NCBI GenBank assembly: GCA_947177615.1
Contig: CAMWUY010000001.1
Location: 76,828 to 109,336, forward strand
DNA: 32,509 bases
Source: an uncultured Porphyromonadaceae bacterium
GTDB taxonomy: Bacteria > Bacteroidota > Bacteroidia > Bacteroidales > Muribaculaceae
Direction: 5' to 3'
This document shows positions 1 to 7,853 of this stretch, piece after piece. Made by a program: the position numbers and the translations under genes. Positions within the stretch are counted from its first letter, which is position 1. Each line of letters starts with the position of its first letter. Under the pieces are notes generated by a model. That model made no database searches. It saw only the letters and a list, made by a program, of their open reading frames with translations, and was not told the DNA's origin.

Positions 1-282
1 GTCGCGGGGGTTGAACTCCAGATAGATCATAAAATCCTCCGGCTCCAGATAGCGCTCTGCAAATGTGTATTCGCCGACGCTTGAATCAGGAGTGGCCTTG
101 TGGTCCTGGATGATTTTACCGAGGCGAACCTGCGGAAGAGCATATTTCTTCTGGATACCCGACTTGATGTGAATAAGCCCCTCCTTGTAGGTCTCATTCT
201 CCTGTGCGGCAAGGGTCAGAAGATCACCAAGGACTTCACCAGTATAGTTACTCTGACCCGCGTTAAAAGTAAATGCTGCCAT
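1..282 (-). CDS. Major capsid protein, N-terminal part (partial)
   Basis: The reading frame is open to the window edge and starts at an ATG on the minus strand (MAAFTFNAGQSNYTG...), giving the first 94 residues. It is absent from the ORF track because it runs off the end. The start (GEVLGDLLTLAAQENETYKE, then a basic 'HIKSGIQKKYALPQ') and its place just after a protease/scaffold gene fit the major capsid protein of a Mu-like head module. The family call rests mainly on gene order, portal > F > G > protease/scaffold > capsid, since only the N-terminus is visible. It would form the shell after the scaffold is removed. Confidence 0.7.
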   Translation of the reverse strand, partial: MAAFTFNAGQSNYTGEVLGDLLTLAAQENETYKEGLIHIKSGIQKKYALPQVRLGKIIQDHKATPDSSVGEYTFAERYLEPEDFMIYLEFNPRD

Positions 283-325
283 TGTTGTTTGTGAATTAAA
301 ATATTAATGATTGATTTGCTGGCGA

Positions 326-1573
326 TTAGTCGAGGGTCTTGAACTGGAAGTTCTTACCCACAACATCTTCGACCTTGGCCTGAACTTTCTGTTCCTCGGT
401 CTGGATGCCGTCTTTGGCGACGTCCTGATTGGCCTGAGAGATGATCTGTCCGAGATTGTCACGAGCGGGAATTTTGGCGAGGATGCGCTCAGCAAGTTCA
501 AAATCGCTCTGGGCCATTTTGATGTAGTCCTCACGGTCATCCTTGCTGATTTTGCAATCCTTGATAGCCTTGTCAACGAGAGCGTTGATCTTGTCCTCTT
601 TGGCCTTGGCTTCTGCTTCCTGATAGACTTTCAGAGCGTCCTTGGCTTTGTCGAGATCGGCGGTCAGATTGCTGATTGAACTCTTGGCACCGGTAAGCTC
701 TGCATTAGCAGTAGCCAACTGTGTCGTCTTTTCGTCAAGAGCTGCCTGAAGAGCGTCGGCCTTGTCAGCTTTAGCTTTAAGCTCATTGAACTTCGCCGTG
801 ATATTATCGGCGGTGGCGTCCTTCCCAGTCAGTCCGAAAAGGGCGGCAAAAACTGAAATTTCGATTTTATCCATTGTTTGAGAATTTGATGTGACATTCT
901 GTTGGTTAATAGTTGTTGAGGGAAGTGTAGGTGCCACCAATCCGTAAATCGCCTTGATTTGGCCGATGTCTTTGGTGTCTTTAAGAGCTGCCTGAATCTG
1001 GTCTTTGACCGCCTTGGGAGTTTCGATGATATGTTCTGAATCGACAAAGCCTTTTTCAACCGCCTGGGTAGCTGTGAGGAAAGTTCCATCTTCACCTTCT
1101 TTGCCGTTCATTATGTTTTCGACCTCTTCTTCAGAAAGACCGAAACGCTTGACATAAATGGTTTTAAGCTGTTGAGTAAAGGCTTCAGTAGCTTGATTGT
1201 ATTGCTTCTCTCCGTTTGCATCACAGAATGGATTGTGAATCATCAGCAGAGCGTAATCTTTCATAAAAAGCTCGTCACCGGCGGCCCAGATAATTGAACC
1301 CATTGAAGCGGCCAGAGCGTCGTTGATACATTCTGTTCGGATCTTACAATCCATGATTTTTGAGAATACGCTCATCCCTTCGATGACACTGCCACCGACA
1401 GAGTTAATATGGATGCGTATCACACTGGGATTGACATAATTGACGAGGTAGTCAAATTCCCAGAGAAATTCTTGAACACTCCAGTAATCGACATCAGTAT
1501 AGTAGCAAATATCGGCAGGAGCACCGGCGCAATAAGCACCTTTGATAAACTTAAATTCCTTATTTTTTGCCAT
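326..1573 (-). CDS. Phage head maturation protease (ClpP-like) fused to scaffold domain
   Basis: 415 aa. The N-terminal ~190 residues carry the ClpP/S14 fold signature: 'HINSVGGSVIEGM' near residues 55-67, nucleophile Ser about 90 in 'ALAASMGS', His about 113 in 'LMIHNP', and a likely acidic residue about 162 in 'EDGTFLTA', followed by 'AVEKGFVDS'. After a linker, residues ~235-345 form an Ala/Lys/Glu-rich coiled coil (KADKADALQAALDEK...), as expected of an internal scaffold. Such fusions process themselves and the scaffold during prohead maturation. It lies just upstream of the capsid gene and just downstream of a terminator, so it may have its own promoter. Confident on family; the catalytic Asp is inferred by spacing. 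Confidence 0.9.
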   Translation of the reverse strand: MAKNKEFKFIKGAYCAGAPADICYYTDVDYWSVQEFLWEFDYLVNYVNPSVIRIHINSVGGSVIEGMSVFSKIMDCKIRTECINDALAASMGSIIWAAGDELFMKDYALLMIHNPFCDANGEKQYNQATEAFTQQLKTIYVKRFGLSEEEVENIMNGKEGEDGTFLTATQAVEKGFVDSEHIIETPKAVKDQIQAALKDTKDIGQIKAIYGLVAPTLPSTTINQQNVTSNSQTMDKIEISVFAALFGLTGKDATADNITAKFNELKAKADKADALQAALDEKTTQLATANAELTGAKSSISNLTADLDKAKDALKVYQEAEAKAKEDKINALVDKAIKDCKISKDDREDYIKMAQSDFELAERILAKIPARDNLGQIISQANQDVAKDGIQTEEQKVQAKVEDVVGKNFQFKTLD

Positions 1574-1605
1574 TGTTGCTCAATTTTCTTAGTAATAGTG
1601 AGCAA

Positions 1606-1634
1606 CAAAAAAGCCCCTGCGGTCAACAGGGGCT
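1606..1634 (-). terminator. Rho-independent terminator inside the head operon
   Basis: Read on the minus strand, GCCCCTG-TTGACCG-CAGGGGC is a perfect 7-bp GC-rich stem with a 7-nt loop, followed at once by TTTTTT. It lies between the 250-aa gene (stop at 1662) and the protease/scaffold gene. It would stop or attenuate leftward transcription before the protease and capsid genes. Confidence 0.8.
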
Positions 1635-1661
1635 AAGTTTCAATTATTCAATTATTTATGT

Positions 1662-2414
1662 TCAATTTGGCTTTGTGATGAAATCAGTGGCTTCATTGTA
1701 AGTTCTGGGATGATCCAGATTGTTATGTTCATCAGGATTAACACCTTCGATAGATGGGTCTTGGTCGGCGTGGTTGGTAAATGGAGGACAAACAAACTTC
1801 TTGTAAATCTTATTGCGAGTCGCCCAGATATTCCTTTGCTTAAACCAAATTTCATAAGTCATCCAGCAAGGTTGCAAGCCATGATCGAAACTTTCCATCG
1901 GATCGACATATTCAAGCTGACAGCGTTCTTGCAAACACTCATATTTGCTAATGCTTTCCTGAATAGTTTGATGGATGCGTTCTGCAACGTAATACACACC
2001 CATATCATGCCCATCCTCATGGACGTTTAGACTATTGAGGATAAAACGGATTCTTAATTCGGCTCGACCTTCATTAATGCGAGATTGTTGAACCAAGTAT
2101 CTCCAGTTTATGAAGTGAACAAAGGCTGCCGGAAATCCTAAAGTTTCTTCTTTATTGCCACTGGGGGAGATAATACGCTCATATTGGCCATCATCAATTT
2201 GCACAGTAGCAAAGATTTTTGGACTACCAGGCACACCATATTCCCAAGTTACTGAGCGAAGAATCTCTTTCATCGCTTTCAATACATCCATTGGCCCATT
2301 AGATTCAACTTGAAGAGGTTTTTCAGGTTGTTCCTTGGGCTTTTCTGTAGGTGGCGAGACTGCACTTGTTTTATTGCCACTTATGACTTTATTATTTTTC
2401 TTATCTACAATCAT
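1662..2414 (-). CDS. Hypothetical head/neck protein
   Basis: 250 aa, not recognised as a named family. The first ~40 residues are a low-complexity Pro/Lys/Glu segment (PPTEKPKEQPEKP). The rest looks like a compact domain with 'FPAAFVHFINWRY', 'ELRIRFILNSLNVHEDGHD' and 'RIHQTIQESISKYE'. That pattern and its place between a gpG-like gene and the protease suggest a head-tail connector or tail terminator, but this is inferred from context. The ATG is preceded on the minus strand by TATTATCAATAAAGATTGAACA, similar to the leaders of two other head genes. The stop lies about 30 nt before the terminator hairpin. Confidence 0.6.
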   Translation of the reverse strand: MIVDKKNNKVISGNKTSAVSPPTEKPKEQPEKPLQVESNGPMDVLKAMKEILRSVTWEYGVPGSPKIFATVQIDDGQYERIISPSGNKEETLGFPAAFVHFINWRYLVQQSRINEGRAELRIRFILNSLNVHEDGHDMGVYYVAERIHQTIQESISKYECLQERCQLEYVDPMESFDHGLQPCWMTYEIWFKQRNIWATRNKIYKKFVCPPFTNHADQDPSIEGVNPDEHNNLDHPRTYNEATDFITKPN

Positions 2415-2438
2415 TGTTCAATCTTTATTGATAATAGC

Positions 2439-3362
2439 TCAGGATTTCTTTACAAGGAACACGCTATCAAAGAGGTACAATTTCGTCATCTTTCTCATAA
2501 AGCTATCAGTAAATGGATTTAAGTAAGATGAGTGGCCCATAAACTGTCTTTTTATGTACGGTTTTGGCTTATGTCCGTTCCATGCGCTTCCGTATGTACC
2601 TTTGCCTTCATTATGATATCCGGCATAACAAATGCTGTGTTTCTTGTGATGGGCAGAATTGGCTGGTACGATGTCTGTATAAACTCGTGTCCTTGCTGCT
2701 CCAGCATTTTCATCAATTTTAATCGAGTTATATAAATCGCCATACTCCTTCAAAATTCGATTGCCAGTACCTCTGCTGGCACGTTTTTTTAGGGTATATG
2801 CTGAGAGAGAAGCCCATCTGCGAGAACGACTACTGTAGAATTGCTGATATTTGAAGGAGTTTTGAAACACCTTCATTGCCCTACGGCCAACCACAACACG
2901 AAAATTCTCAGATTGTACTCGCAGAGCATACAAACTGATTTGGATCTGACGGATCCATTGTTTTGTGCCGTGCAGAATTGTGACAGACCCTCCAGCCCCT
3001 CTCTTTCCCTGATTTATATCAGAACCCCAGCGTCCACTTGATGAGCCTTTGCGAACACTTCCTTTTGAGTCAAGATAGCTTGGGCGACTCCAGTTGTAAT
3101 TAGGATTGGAACCACCTTTCAGTGACATTGGCTTGGCCCAAGAAGCCAAATGTCCTTGTCGGGTGGTGAATTTAGTTCCGGAACTGAAGTATTTGCCATA
3201 TTGTTTAGGAAAAGTGGCACGGCCTTTTACCGTACCACCATTCTGATTGCGGAGCCATTGGTTATACAATCGCTCCCTATGCGAACCCAATCTTTGACCC
3301 TCATAGAAATGTTTGCCAAATTGAGTTTTGACTTTACTTGGATCAAACTTTTGCCGAGACAT
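2439..3362 (-). CDS. Mu gpG-like phage virion morphogenesis protein
   Basis: 307 aa. The central to C-terminal part (about residues 145-260) carries the hallmarks of the Mu gpG / virion morphogenesis family: 'RVVVGRRAMKVFQNSFKYQQF', a basic 'RSRRWASLSAYTLKKRAS', 'ILKEYGDLYNSIKI' and 'CYAGYHNEGKGTYG'. The first ~130 residues are basic, rich in Gly, Ser and Arg, and longer than in Mu. It follows the gpF-like gene and overlaps it by 20 nt, which suggests translational coupling. The likely role is head completion or head-tail joining. Confident on family; the N-terminal extension has no clear role. Confidence 0.75.
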   Translation of the reverse strand: MSRQKFDPSKVKTQFGKHFYEGQRLGSHRERLYNQWLRNQNGGTVKGRATFPKQYGKYFSSGTKFTTRQGHLASWAKPMSLKGGSNPNYNWSRPSYLDSKGSVRKGSSSGRWGSDINQGKRGAGGSVTILHGTKQWIRQIQISLYALRVQSENFRVVVGRRAMKVFQNSFKYQQFYSSRSRRWASLSAYTLKKRASRGTGNRILKEYGDLYNSIKIDENAGAARTRVYTDIVPANSAHHKKHSICYAGYHNEGKGTYGSAWNGHKPKPYIKRQFMGHSSYLNPFTDSFMRKMTKLYLFDSVFLVKKS

Positions 3363-4197
3363 AGTATTTCTCTCTTAATCTTGAAACAAAGCCCATTAGC
3401 ATATCCTTATCAGTATCTTTTATTGAAAAGTAGCTATGAGTTGGACCAAAAATTCTACCACATTTTGCCAAAGATTCACTATACACGCTGTTAAGTTGCT
3501 TGGGTCTTACATAGTCTTTGGCAGAACCTTTGATTTGGCTTATTTTTGCATCTGCACGAGGAGCCTCCAGTATTTCCAAGAAACAACGACAGTTATATTC
3601 AATGGGTGGAATCATCCACGATGGGAACTCATCTCTGGGAGCAGCATAACCTTGTAAAGCCATGTGCCAGGGTCTAACTTTTGCATCGTTTTGAGTCCAA
3701 TACACAGCATAATCAGTCGCAGACATTTTCATCCACAACGCAGCAACTACTCCGGCATATTCAATATCAGAGTTTTCAATGGCAGAATACTGATCATTAT
3801 ACTTTTTGCACAAAGCGAGTAAGTCATCATAGTCATCAGAATTGAAGTCTATTTCAGTATCGCCTACAACATCTGATACCTCCTCATAGAGTTGATATTC
3901 TTCACAGACGGAGAAATCAATCAGATTGAGAATACCGGCAGTAAGACGGTCTATAAGATCTTTTTCATATTGGGTAAGATTTTCATCCTCAGAATTTTTT
4001 AGAAGCTGAAGTGCATTATCGACCTCTATTTCCAACCCCTTGGCAACGTGTTTGAAAGCAATATCTGTTCTTAACTCTGCAAGAGCATAAAGAGCCTCAT
4101 CCTTATCATCGTTGTGCAAGGACTTTAATAACTGTATGAATAAGGCTACCAAAGATTGATAATCACTGTCATGTTCGGTTTGTTGCTCTTCTGTCAT
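3343..4197 (-). CDS. Mu gpF / SPP1 gp7-like minor head protein
   Basis: 284 aa. Residues ~172-210 hold the family core: 'KVRPWHMALQG', then 'WMIPPIEYNCRCFLEIL', matching the R-PWH ... PP-x-NCRC pattern of Mu gpF-like minor head proteins. Cys203 and Cys205 sit in that motif. The N-terminal half is helical and acidic. It follows the portal gene by 44 nt and overlaps the gpG-like gene, as in Mu-type head operons. It is thought to sit at the portal vertex and aid head morphogenesis. The protein is short compared with Mu gpF, so the N-terminal domain may be reduced. Confidence 0.8.
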   Translation of the reverse strand: MTEEQQTEHDSDYQSLVALFIQLLKSLHNDDKDEALYALAELRTDIAFKHVAKGLEIEVDNALQLLKNSEDENLTQYEKDLIDRLTAGILNLIDFSVCEEYQLYEEVSDVVGDTEIDFNSDDYDDLLALCKKYNDQYSAIENSDIEYAGVVAALWMKMSATDYAVYWTQNDAKVRPWHMALQGYAAPRDEFPSWMIPPIEYNCRCFLEILEAPRADAKISQIKGSAKDYVRPKQLNSVYSESLAKCGRIFGPTHSYFSIKDTDKDMLMGFVSRLREKYYVSAKV

Positions 4198-4241
4198 GGC
4201 AGCTTTTACCTGCTTGGCAAGGTCAGAGGTGCATCCGCCTT

Positions 4242-5573
4242 TTAATGCACCCCTGACAGAAAATTTACCCGATTTCTATGATGACCATAGCGTTTATAAT
4301 ATTCTTCATCACTCATACGGTGGCCGTCGCCATCGCCATCATCCCAATCGCCGACACCACCTCCACCGTTTCCTGATTCAAAGTTACGCTGGGTTCCAAC
4401 CACAACACCCCATTCTTTGTCAATTTCTTCTGGGTCAACCTCATATTTATCAGTGAGCATATCATAGAGCTTAATCTTGTTCTCATCCGACATTTCGACT
4501 TTATTCATGTACTTAAAGTACACATCATCAGTAATTAACCCCCAGTATCTTAGAACAGGTACAACTTGCTCATTCATTACGTTCTCAATGCGAGTACGAT
4601 ATGAATTTACACGAGCACGATAAATGTTCTCGTGAGCTTTGGTAGATCCTACATAAGCCTGAGTAGCACCGGCCATAGATTCAGAACCAAGTATCAGGCT
4701 GTCATTTTCCTTATTAGTAAACTCTGCGAGAGTATGGTAAATTTTTTCAGAATTGGATGCGGCAAATGCTTTGATGTCAATTTCATCGCCCTTACCAGTA
4801 ACAAGCACTTTGTTTTGAGCAGCAGAACCGATTTTTCGTGCCAATCTTTGTCGAGACTCATTATCTTCAGCTTCGGTTTTGCCGTGAATGATAGGCTGCC
4901 CATAAGTGTGACTGAAGTTTACCCAGTTACTTATGGTATATTTCTGAGCAAGGATATTTGGTGTGGTGGCGGCAAAAATACCGAACCCACCAGTATTGAC
5001 GAGAATATAGTTGTGCTTATATTGCTCTGCATCCAAATCCCAGCCCGGACTCCACTGGCCCCAGCGTTGGATTACGCGGCGTTGATCTGGAAGGATGTTA
5101 CGGCGCTCAATACTATTCACCTCTTTAAGTAATCCAGTATTGGGGTCAAGCTCCGGCATAATTTCAAGAAGTGTGTAGCCATACAACTCTGCTTCGATAA
5201 TGCCCTTGATGATTTTTTCAAATTGAGATCCTTGACAAATCTTTGATTGTTTAGGGTCTCTAATCCATTTACCATCTTTGTCCTCACGAGCAAACATATA
5301 CCGTTTCCCCACTAACTGAGAAAACAGTGTGAGAATCGTACCCTGGAGGTGAGCATTTTGAATATAGCAGCCTTCATATAGGTCTATGAGCCTGGAACGG
5401 TCATCCATAATGGTGCCGTCCTCAACCTGACTGACTACGCTCTTATATCTGCATCGACGTGTCAGCTCATCGGTGTATTCGGTGATGGTCTTTTTTACTA
5501 TGTTGAAATGGGCGATCAGGGCCTCATCAGTAAAGAAATTACCATTTGAATTATTTTCACTGCGTTTACGCAT
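4242..5573 (-). CDS. Mu gp29-like portal protein (DUF935 type)
   Basis: 443 aa from the ATG at 5573 (MRKRSENNSNGNFF). The ORF track extends to 5696, but that extension begins at a TTG and encodes an unlikely Phe/Lys-rich leader. Features typical of Mu gp29-like portals are 'LIDLYEGCYIQNAHLQGTILT', 'GSQFEKIIKGIIEAELYGYTLLEI', 'NILPDQRRVIQRWGQW', 'ISNWVNFSHTYGQPIIHGK', and 'LILGSESMAGATQAYVGSTKAHENIYRARVNSY'. The C-terminus is Gly/Asp-rich (GGGGVGDWDDGDGDGH). It forms the DNA entry channel of the capsid. It is the first gene of the leftward operon; no terminase gene precedes it here. The ATG is preceded by CTATTACCAATAAAAT. Confidence 0.85.
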   Translation of the reverse strand: MRKRSENNSNGNFFTDEALIAHFNIVKKTITEYTDELTRRCRYKSVVSQVEDGTIMDDRSRLIDLYEGCYIQNAHLQGTILTLFSQLVGKRYMFAREDKDGKWIRDPKQSKICQGSQFEKIIKGIIEAELYGYTLLEIMPELDPNTGLLKEVNSIERRNILPDQRRVIQRWGQWSPGWDLDAEQYKHNYILVNTGGFGIFAATTPNILAQKYTISNWVNFSHTYGQPIIHGKTEAEDNESRQRLARKIGSAAQNKVLVTGKGDEIDIKAFAASNSEKIYHTLAEFTNKENDSLILGSESMAGATQAYVGSTKAHENIYRARVNSYRTRIENVMNEQVVPVLRYWGLITDDVYFKYMNKVEMSDENKIKLYDMLTDKYEVDPEEIDKEWGVVVGTQRNFESGNGGGGVGDWDDGDGDGHRMSDEEYYKRYGHHRNRVNFLSGVH

Positions 5574-5798
5574 AATCTTGATTTTATTGGTAATAGTCTT
5601 ACTGTATAGCCACTTCAAGAACCCCTGCACACCATAAATTCTGCCAGTACACAGTTGAAATAAAAAATTTTCAAATTTTTTATTACAGATTATCAAATAC
5701 TTATAACATTTTTGGTTTCACTTTGCTCAATTTCACTATACACCCAATACTATTATATATAGGAGTACATCAAACTCAACTCTAAAAACTACAGTCAA
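5574..5798. promoter_or_regulatory. Divergent control region between head operon and plus-strand genes
   Basis: This 225-nt AT-rich stretch separates the leftward portal gene from rightward small genes. It contains a GGTTTCACTTT motif (GTTTCAC at 5715-5721), a second TTTCAC near 5731, and TATATATAGGAGTA at 5754-5767. The same 14-mer, with one base changed, recurs at 13859-13872 beside another GTTTCAC palindrome. That pairing suggests a promoter with an operator. No Bacteroides -33/-7 pair is clear enough to name a start site. Confidence 0.5.
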
Positions 5799-5999
5799 AT
5801 GGCAAACTGGAAGAACTTAAAAAAGAATCCTCCTACAGAAAGTTGTAACATCTGCCTAAAGATAGGTACATCTTATGATACCTATTTCTTTAAGAGATAT
5901 ACCGACTACAGTTGGGAGTTGCACAAATACCCCAGAGCAATCGGTCCAGAAAAGGTCCCCGATCATGCCCTTTACATCAATCTTGATGAAATTAAATGA
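5799..5999 (+). CDS. Hypothetical 66-aa protein with CxxC
   Basis: 66 aa, not recognised. It contains one CNIC (CxxC) near residue 17, is rich in aromatic residues (YDTYFFKRYTDYSW), and carries 'INLDEIK' at its C-terminus. With a single CxxC a zinc site would need a partner. It is the first gene of the rightward set after the divergent control region and is followed 33 nt later by the DUF4494-type gene. Confidence 0.6.
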   Translation: MANWKNLKKNPPTESCNICLKIGTSYDTYFFKRYTDYSWELHKYPRAIGPEKVPDHALYINLDEIK

Positions 6000-6032
6000 T
6001 GATACGCAGTTAAAACTTCAAAACCAACTTAC

Positions 6033-6452
6033 ATGAGAGCTTTTATTGAAGCAAAAGTGAAATTCAAAAAGCAGTTGCAGAATGGGAAAATTAAGGAAAT
6101 CAATGAACCTTATCTTGTAAAAGCCTTGTCTTTTACAGAAGCGGAAGCCCGCGTTACTGAAGAGGTGCGCCCCTTTATTTCGGGAGATTTTTCAGTATCG
6201 GCTGTGACTAAATCCAATATCGTTGAGGTATTTTACGACCCGGAAGGTGATTTCTGGTACAAGGTGAAGGCAAACTTCATAAGCCTTAATGAAAAGACCA
6301 ACACTGAGAAGTTGACATCTTCTTATTATCTGGTCCAGGCACGCGATTTCCGAACCGCGTATGACAATTTCCAGAAAGGAATGAAGGATACGATGGCAGA
6401 TTATACAATCGTCAGTATCACAGAAACCAAAATAATGGATGTGTTTGAGTAA
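6033..6452 (+). CDS. DUF4494-type protein
   Basis: 139 aa. The pattern 'EINEPYLVKALSFTEAEARVTEEVRPFISGDFSVSAVTKSNIVEVF...WYKVKANFISLNEKTNTEKLTSSYYLVQARDFRTAY' matches my recollection of DUF4494, a Bacteroidetes family common in phages and mobile elements. It shows two similar halves, each with a 'YLV(K/Q)A' strand and an acidic helix, so it may be an internal duplication. Function is unknown. The next gene starts 5 nt after its stop, or overlaps it if an upstream ATG is used. Confidence 0.7.
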   Translation: MRAFIEAKVKFKKQLQNGKIKEINEPYLVKALSFTEAEARVTEEVRPFISGDFSVSAVTKSNIVEVFYDPEGDFWYKVKANFISLNEKTNTEKLTSSYYLVQARDFRTAYDNFQKGMKDTMADYTIVSITETKIMDVFE

Positions 6453-6456
6453 GGCT

Positions 6457-6927
6457 ATGGACTACAAGACTACAATCCTGAAAGAAGAAGTTAAAACTGA
6501 TGAGATTCTGTTACCGGAAATATCGGATCTGAATTTCGGCTTTTTAGGAGAAGGCAAGATAGTATTCGATTATACGGCCTATATCGAAACCAATAAGCTC
6601 CCAGCTATTGATTACAAAGTGTTTATGAGAGCCAACAGGCATTTTATCGAAATACTTGCAAAATCCTATAAAAAGAAAACATCAGAACTATTTTATCAAA
6701 ATGCTAACGGTCATATACTGGTAGCGGCAGAATTAGCTTTTGTTTTCTTAGCCTTTGTAAATCCGGAGATGTTTCTGTATTTCAATGGTCTTTTGACCGA
6801 TGTTATCACAGATGGAGTTGCGTACAGTCATGGCTTCATATTCAGTATGGCCGCGAACAGATTACCCTCAGATGTTCTAAGTGAAATAATCAAAGAAAGA
6901 GAGAATGACCCAGCCGGAAGTGAATAA
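6457..6927 (+). CDS. Hypothetical protein with hydrophobic central segment
   Basis: 156 aa from the ATG at 6457; an in-frame ATG at 6439 would overlap the previous gene. Not recognised. Residues ~85-125 are hydrophobic ('ILVAAELAFVFLAFVNPEMFLYFNGLL', 'HGFIFSMAANRL') and could be one or two membrane segments or a buried helical core. The ends are charged. The 3' end overlaps the next gene by 23 nt, consistent with one co-translated set. Confidence 0.6.
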   Translation: MDYKTTILKEEVKTDEILLPEISDLNFGFLGEGKIVFDYTAYIETNKLPAIDYKVFMRANRHFIEILAKSYKKKTSELFYQNANGHILVAAELAFVFLAFVNPEMFLYFNGLLTDVITDGVAYSHGFIFSMAANRLPSDVLSEIIKERENDPAGSE

Positions 6928-7252
6928 TAAACCGACTACTATTGTGGCATTTGATTCGTCATACGTTTTGGTGGCGATCTTCAAATCCATAAGTGAGGCT
7001 GCTACTTTAACCAATACTGTCCGCCAGTCATTAATTAAAGCAGCCTATGGAGATATAATCTCAGTCAATAAAAGATACTGGAGGGCAGTGCCACCTGACG
7101 TTCAAATTGAACCTGACGATGTGGGTAAATTGACATTGTTTGAGTTTGATGCGGCCGTTGGAGAGGATCGAAAGATTTATTCAACTCGTAAAATGCTCAA
7201 AAATTCAGTAATGCTGGAGAGTGAATATGTGGCGTTAAATGCAAACAAATAA
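6905..7252 (+). CDS. NUMOD1-like DNA-binding protein
   Basis: 115 aa. Residues ~12-62 (VAFDSSYVLVAIFKSISEAATLT...VRQSLIKAAYGDIISVNKRYWRAV) resemble the NUMOD1 / intron-encoded nuclease repeat. In that repeat a short strand ('vAiFkS') is followed by a helix-turn-helix ('SEAA...VRQSLIKAA') and ends in a 'yWR' motif. Such modules usually accompany HNH or GIY-YIG homing nucleases, but no nuclease motif is seen, so this would be a stand-alone DNA-binding module. It overlaps the preceding gene by 23 nt. Confidence 0.5.
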   Translation: MTQPEVNNKPTTIVAFDSSYVLVAIFKSISEAATLTNTVRQSLIKAAYGDIISVNKRYWRAVPPDVQIEPDDVGKLTLFEFDAAVGEDRKIYSTRKMLKNSVMLESEYVALNANK

Positions 7253-7270
7253 GTATAATAAAAAAATAAA

Positions 7271-7597
7271 ATGACACTAAACGAATATCAGCAGAAAGCA
7301 CTTGAAACTGCGATTTACTCTGATGAGTACAAAATCATCTATCCGGCCCTTGGTATGTGCGGTGAGGCTGGAGAGGTTGCGGATAAGGTAAAGAAAGTTA
7401 TCCGTGACAACAATCAGGAGTTTAACCAGGAAAAGAAAGGAGAGATTGCCAAAGAAATAGGCGACGTTCTCTGGTATTGCGCAACGCTGGCACATGACCT
7501 TGGCTATTCTCTTGAAGAGATTGCCGAAATCAACTATGCCAAACTTAAATCGCGTCAAATGCGAGGCAAGATTGGTGGAGAAGGTGATAATAGATAA
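7271..7597 (+). CDS. MazG-like nucleotide pyrophosphohydrolase
   Basis: 108 aa, the usual size of phage MazG-like proteins. It contains the metal-binding motif pair 'GEAGEVADKVKK' (Glu32, Glu35 region) and 'KEIGDVLWYCATLA' (Glu62, Asp65). The family hydrolyses (d)NTPs or alarmones to monophosphates plus pyrophosphate in the cytoplasm. Phage copies are thought to adjust nucleotide pools or dampen the host stress response. It is the last gene before a strong terminator. Confidence 0.85.
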   Translation: MTLNEYQQKALETAIYSDEYKIIYPALGMCGEAGEVADKVKKVIRDNNQEFNQEKKGEIAKEIGDVLWYCATLAHDLGYSLEEIAEINYAKLKSRQMRGKIGGEGDNR

Positions 7598-7636
7598 GCA
7601 ACCCCACTCTTAACTACTCGATAGGGCAGTAGCCCA

Positions 7637-7671
7637 GGGAGCGTGATATGCCAGATTCACGCTCCTTTTTT
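7637..7671 (+). terminator. Rho-independent terminator after the MazG-like gene
   Basis: GGAGCGTGA (7638-7646) pairs perfectly with TCACGCTCC (7657-7665) across a 10-nt loop and is followed by TTTTTT. It closes the 5799-7597 gene set. Confidence 0.9.
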
Positions 7672-7699
7672 ATGTTCTTTTCTATATAATTAAGGAGTG

Positions 7700-7853
7700 C
7701 CCTTTTGCAAAAAGTGAAACATGTCAAAAAATTAATAAGTTCTAAACCAGCGATATAAGTCGAGTTTAACATTTTTTAGAAAGTGAAACTACAAAAATAT
7801 TTGGTGGTTTCACTTTTTAGAATTAATTTTGCGAAACCAAATTCCAGAATTGT
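7700..7853. promoter_or_regulatory. GTTTCAC-motif control region upstream of the recombinase
   Basis: This region contains AAAGTGAAAC (GTGAAAC at 7714-7720), a second GTGAAAC at 7783-7789 and GTTTCAC at 7807-7813. The last two form an inverted pair around a 17-nt centre (AGAAAGTGAAAC...GTTTCACTTTTTAGA). The region lies directly upstream of the tyrosine recombinase. Two readings fit: operators for an element-encoded repressor, or recombinase binding sites. No other gene is seen here. Confidence 0.5.

Noticed and set aside
4242-5696. Longer portal protein starting at 5696
   Set aside because: The start codon is TTG and the extra residues look non-coding; the ATG at 5573 gives a normal portal N-terminus.
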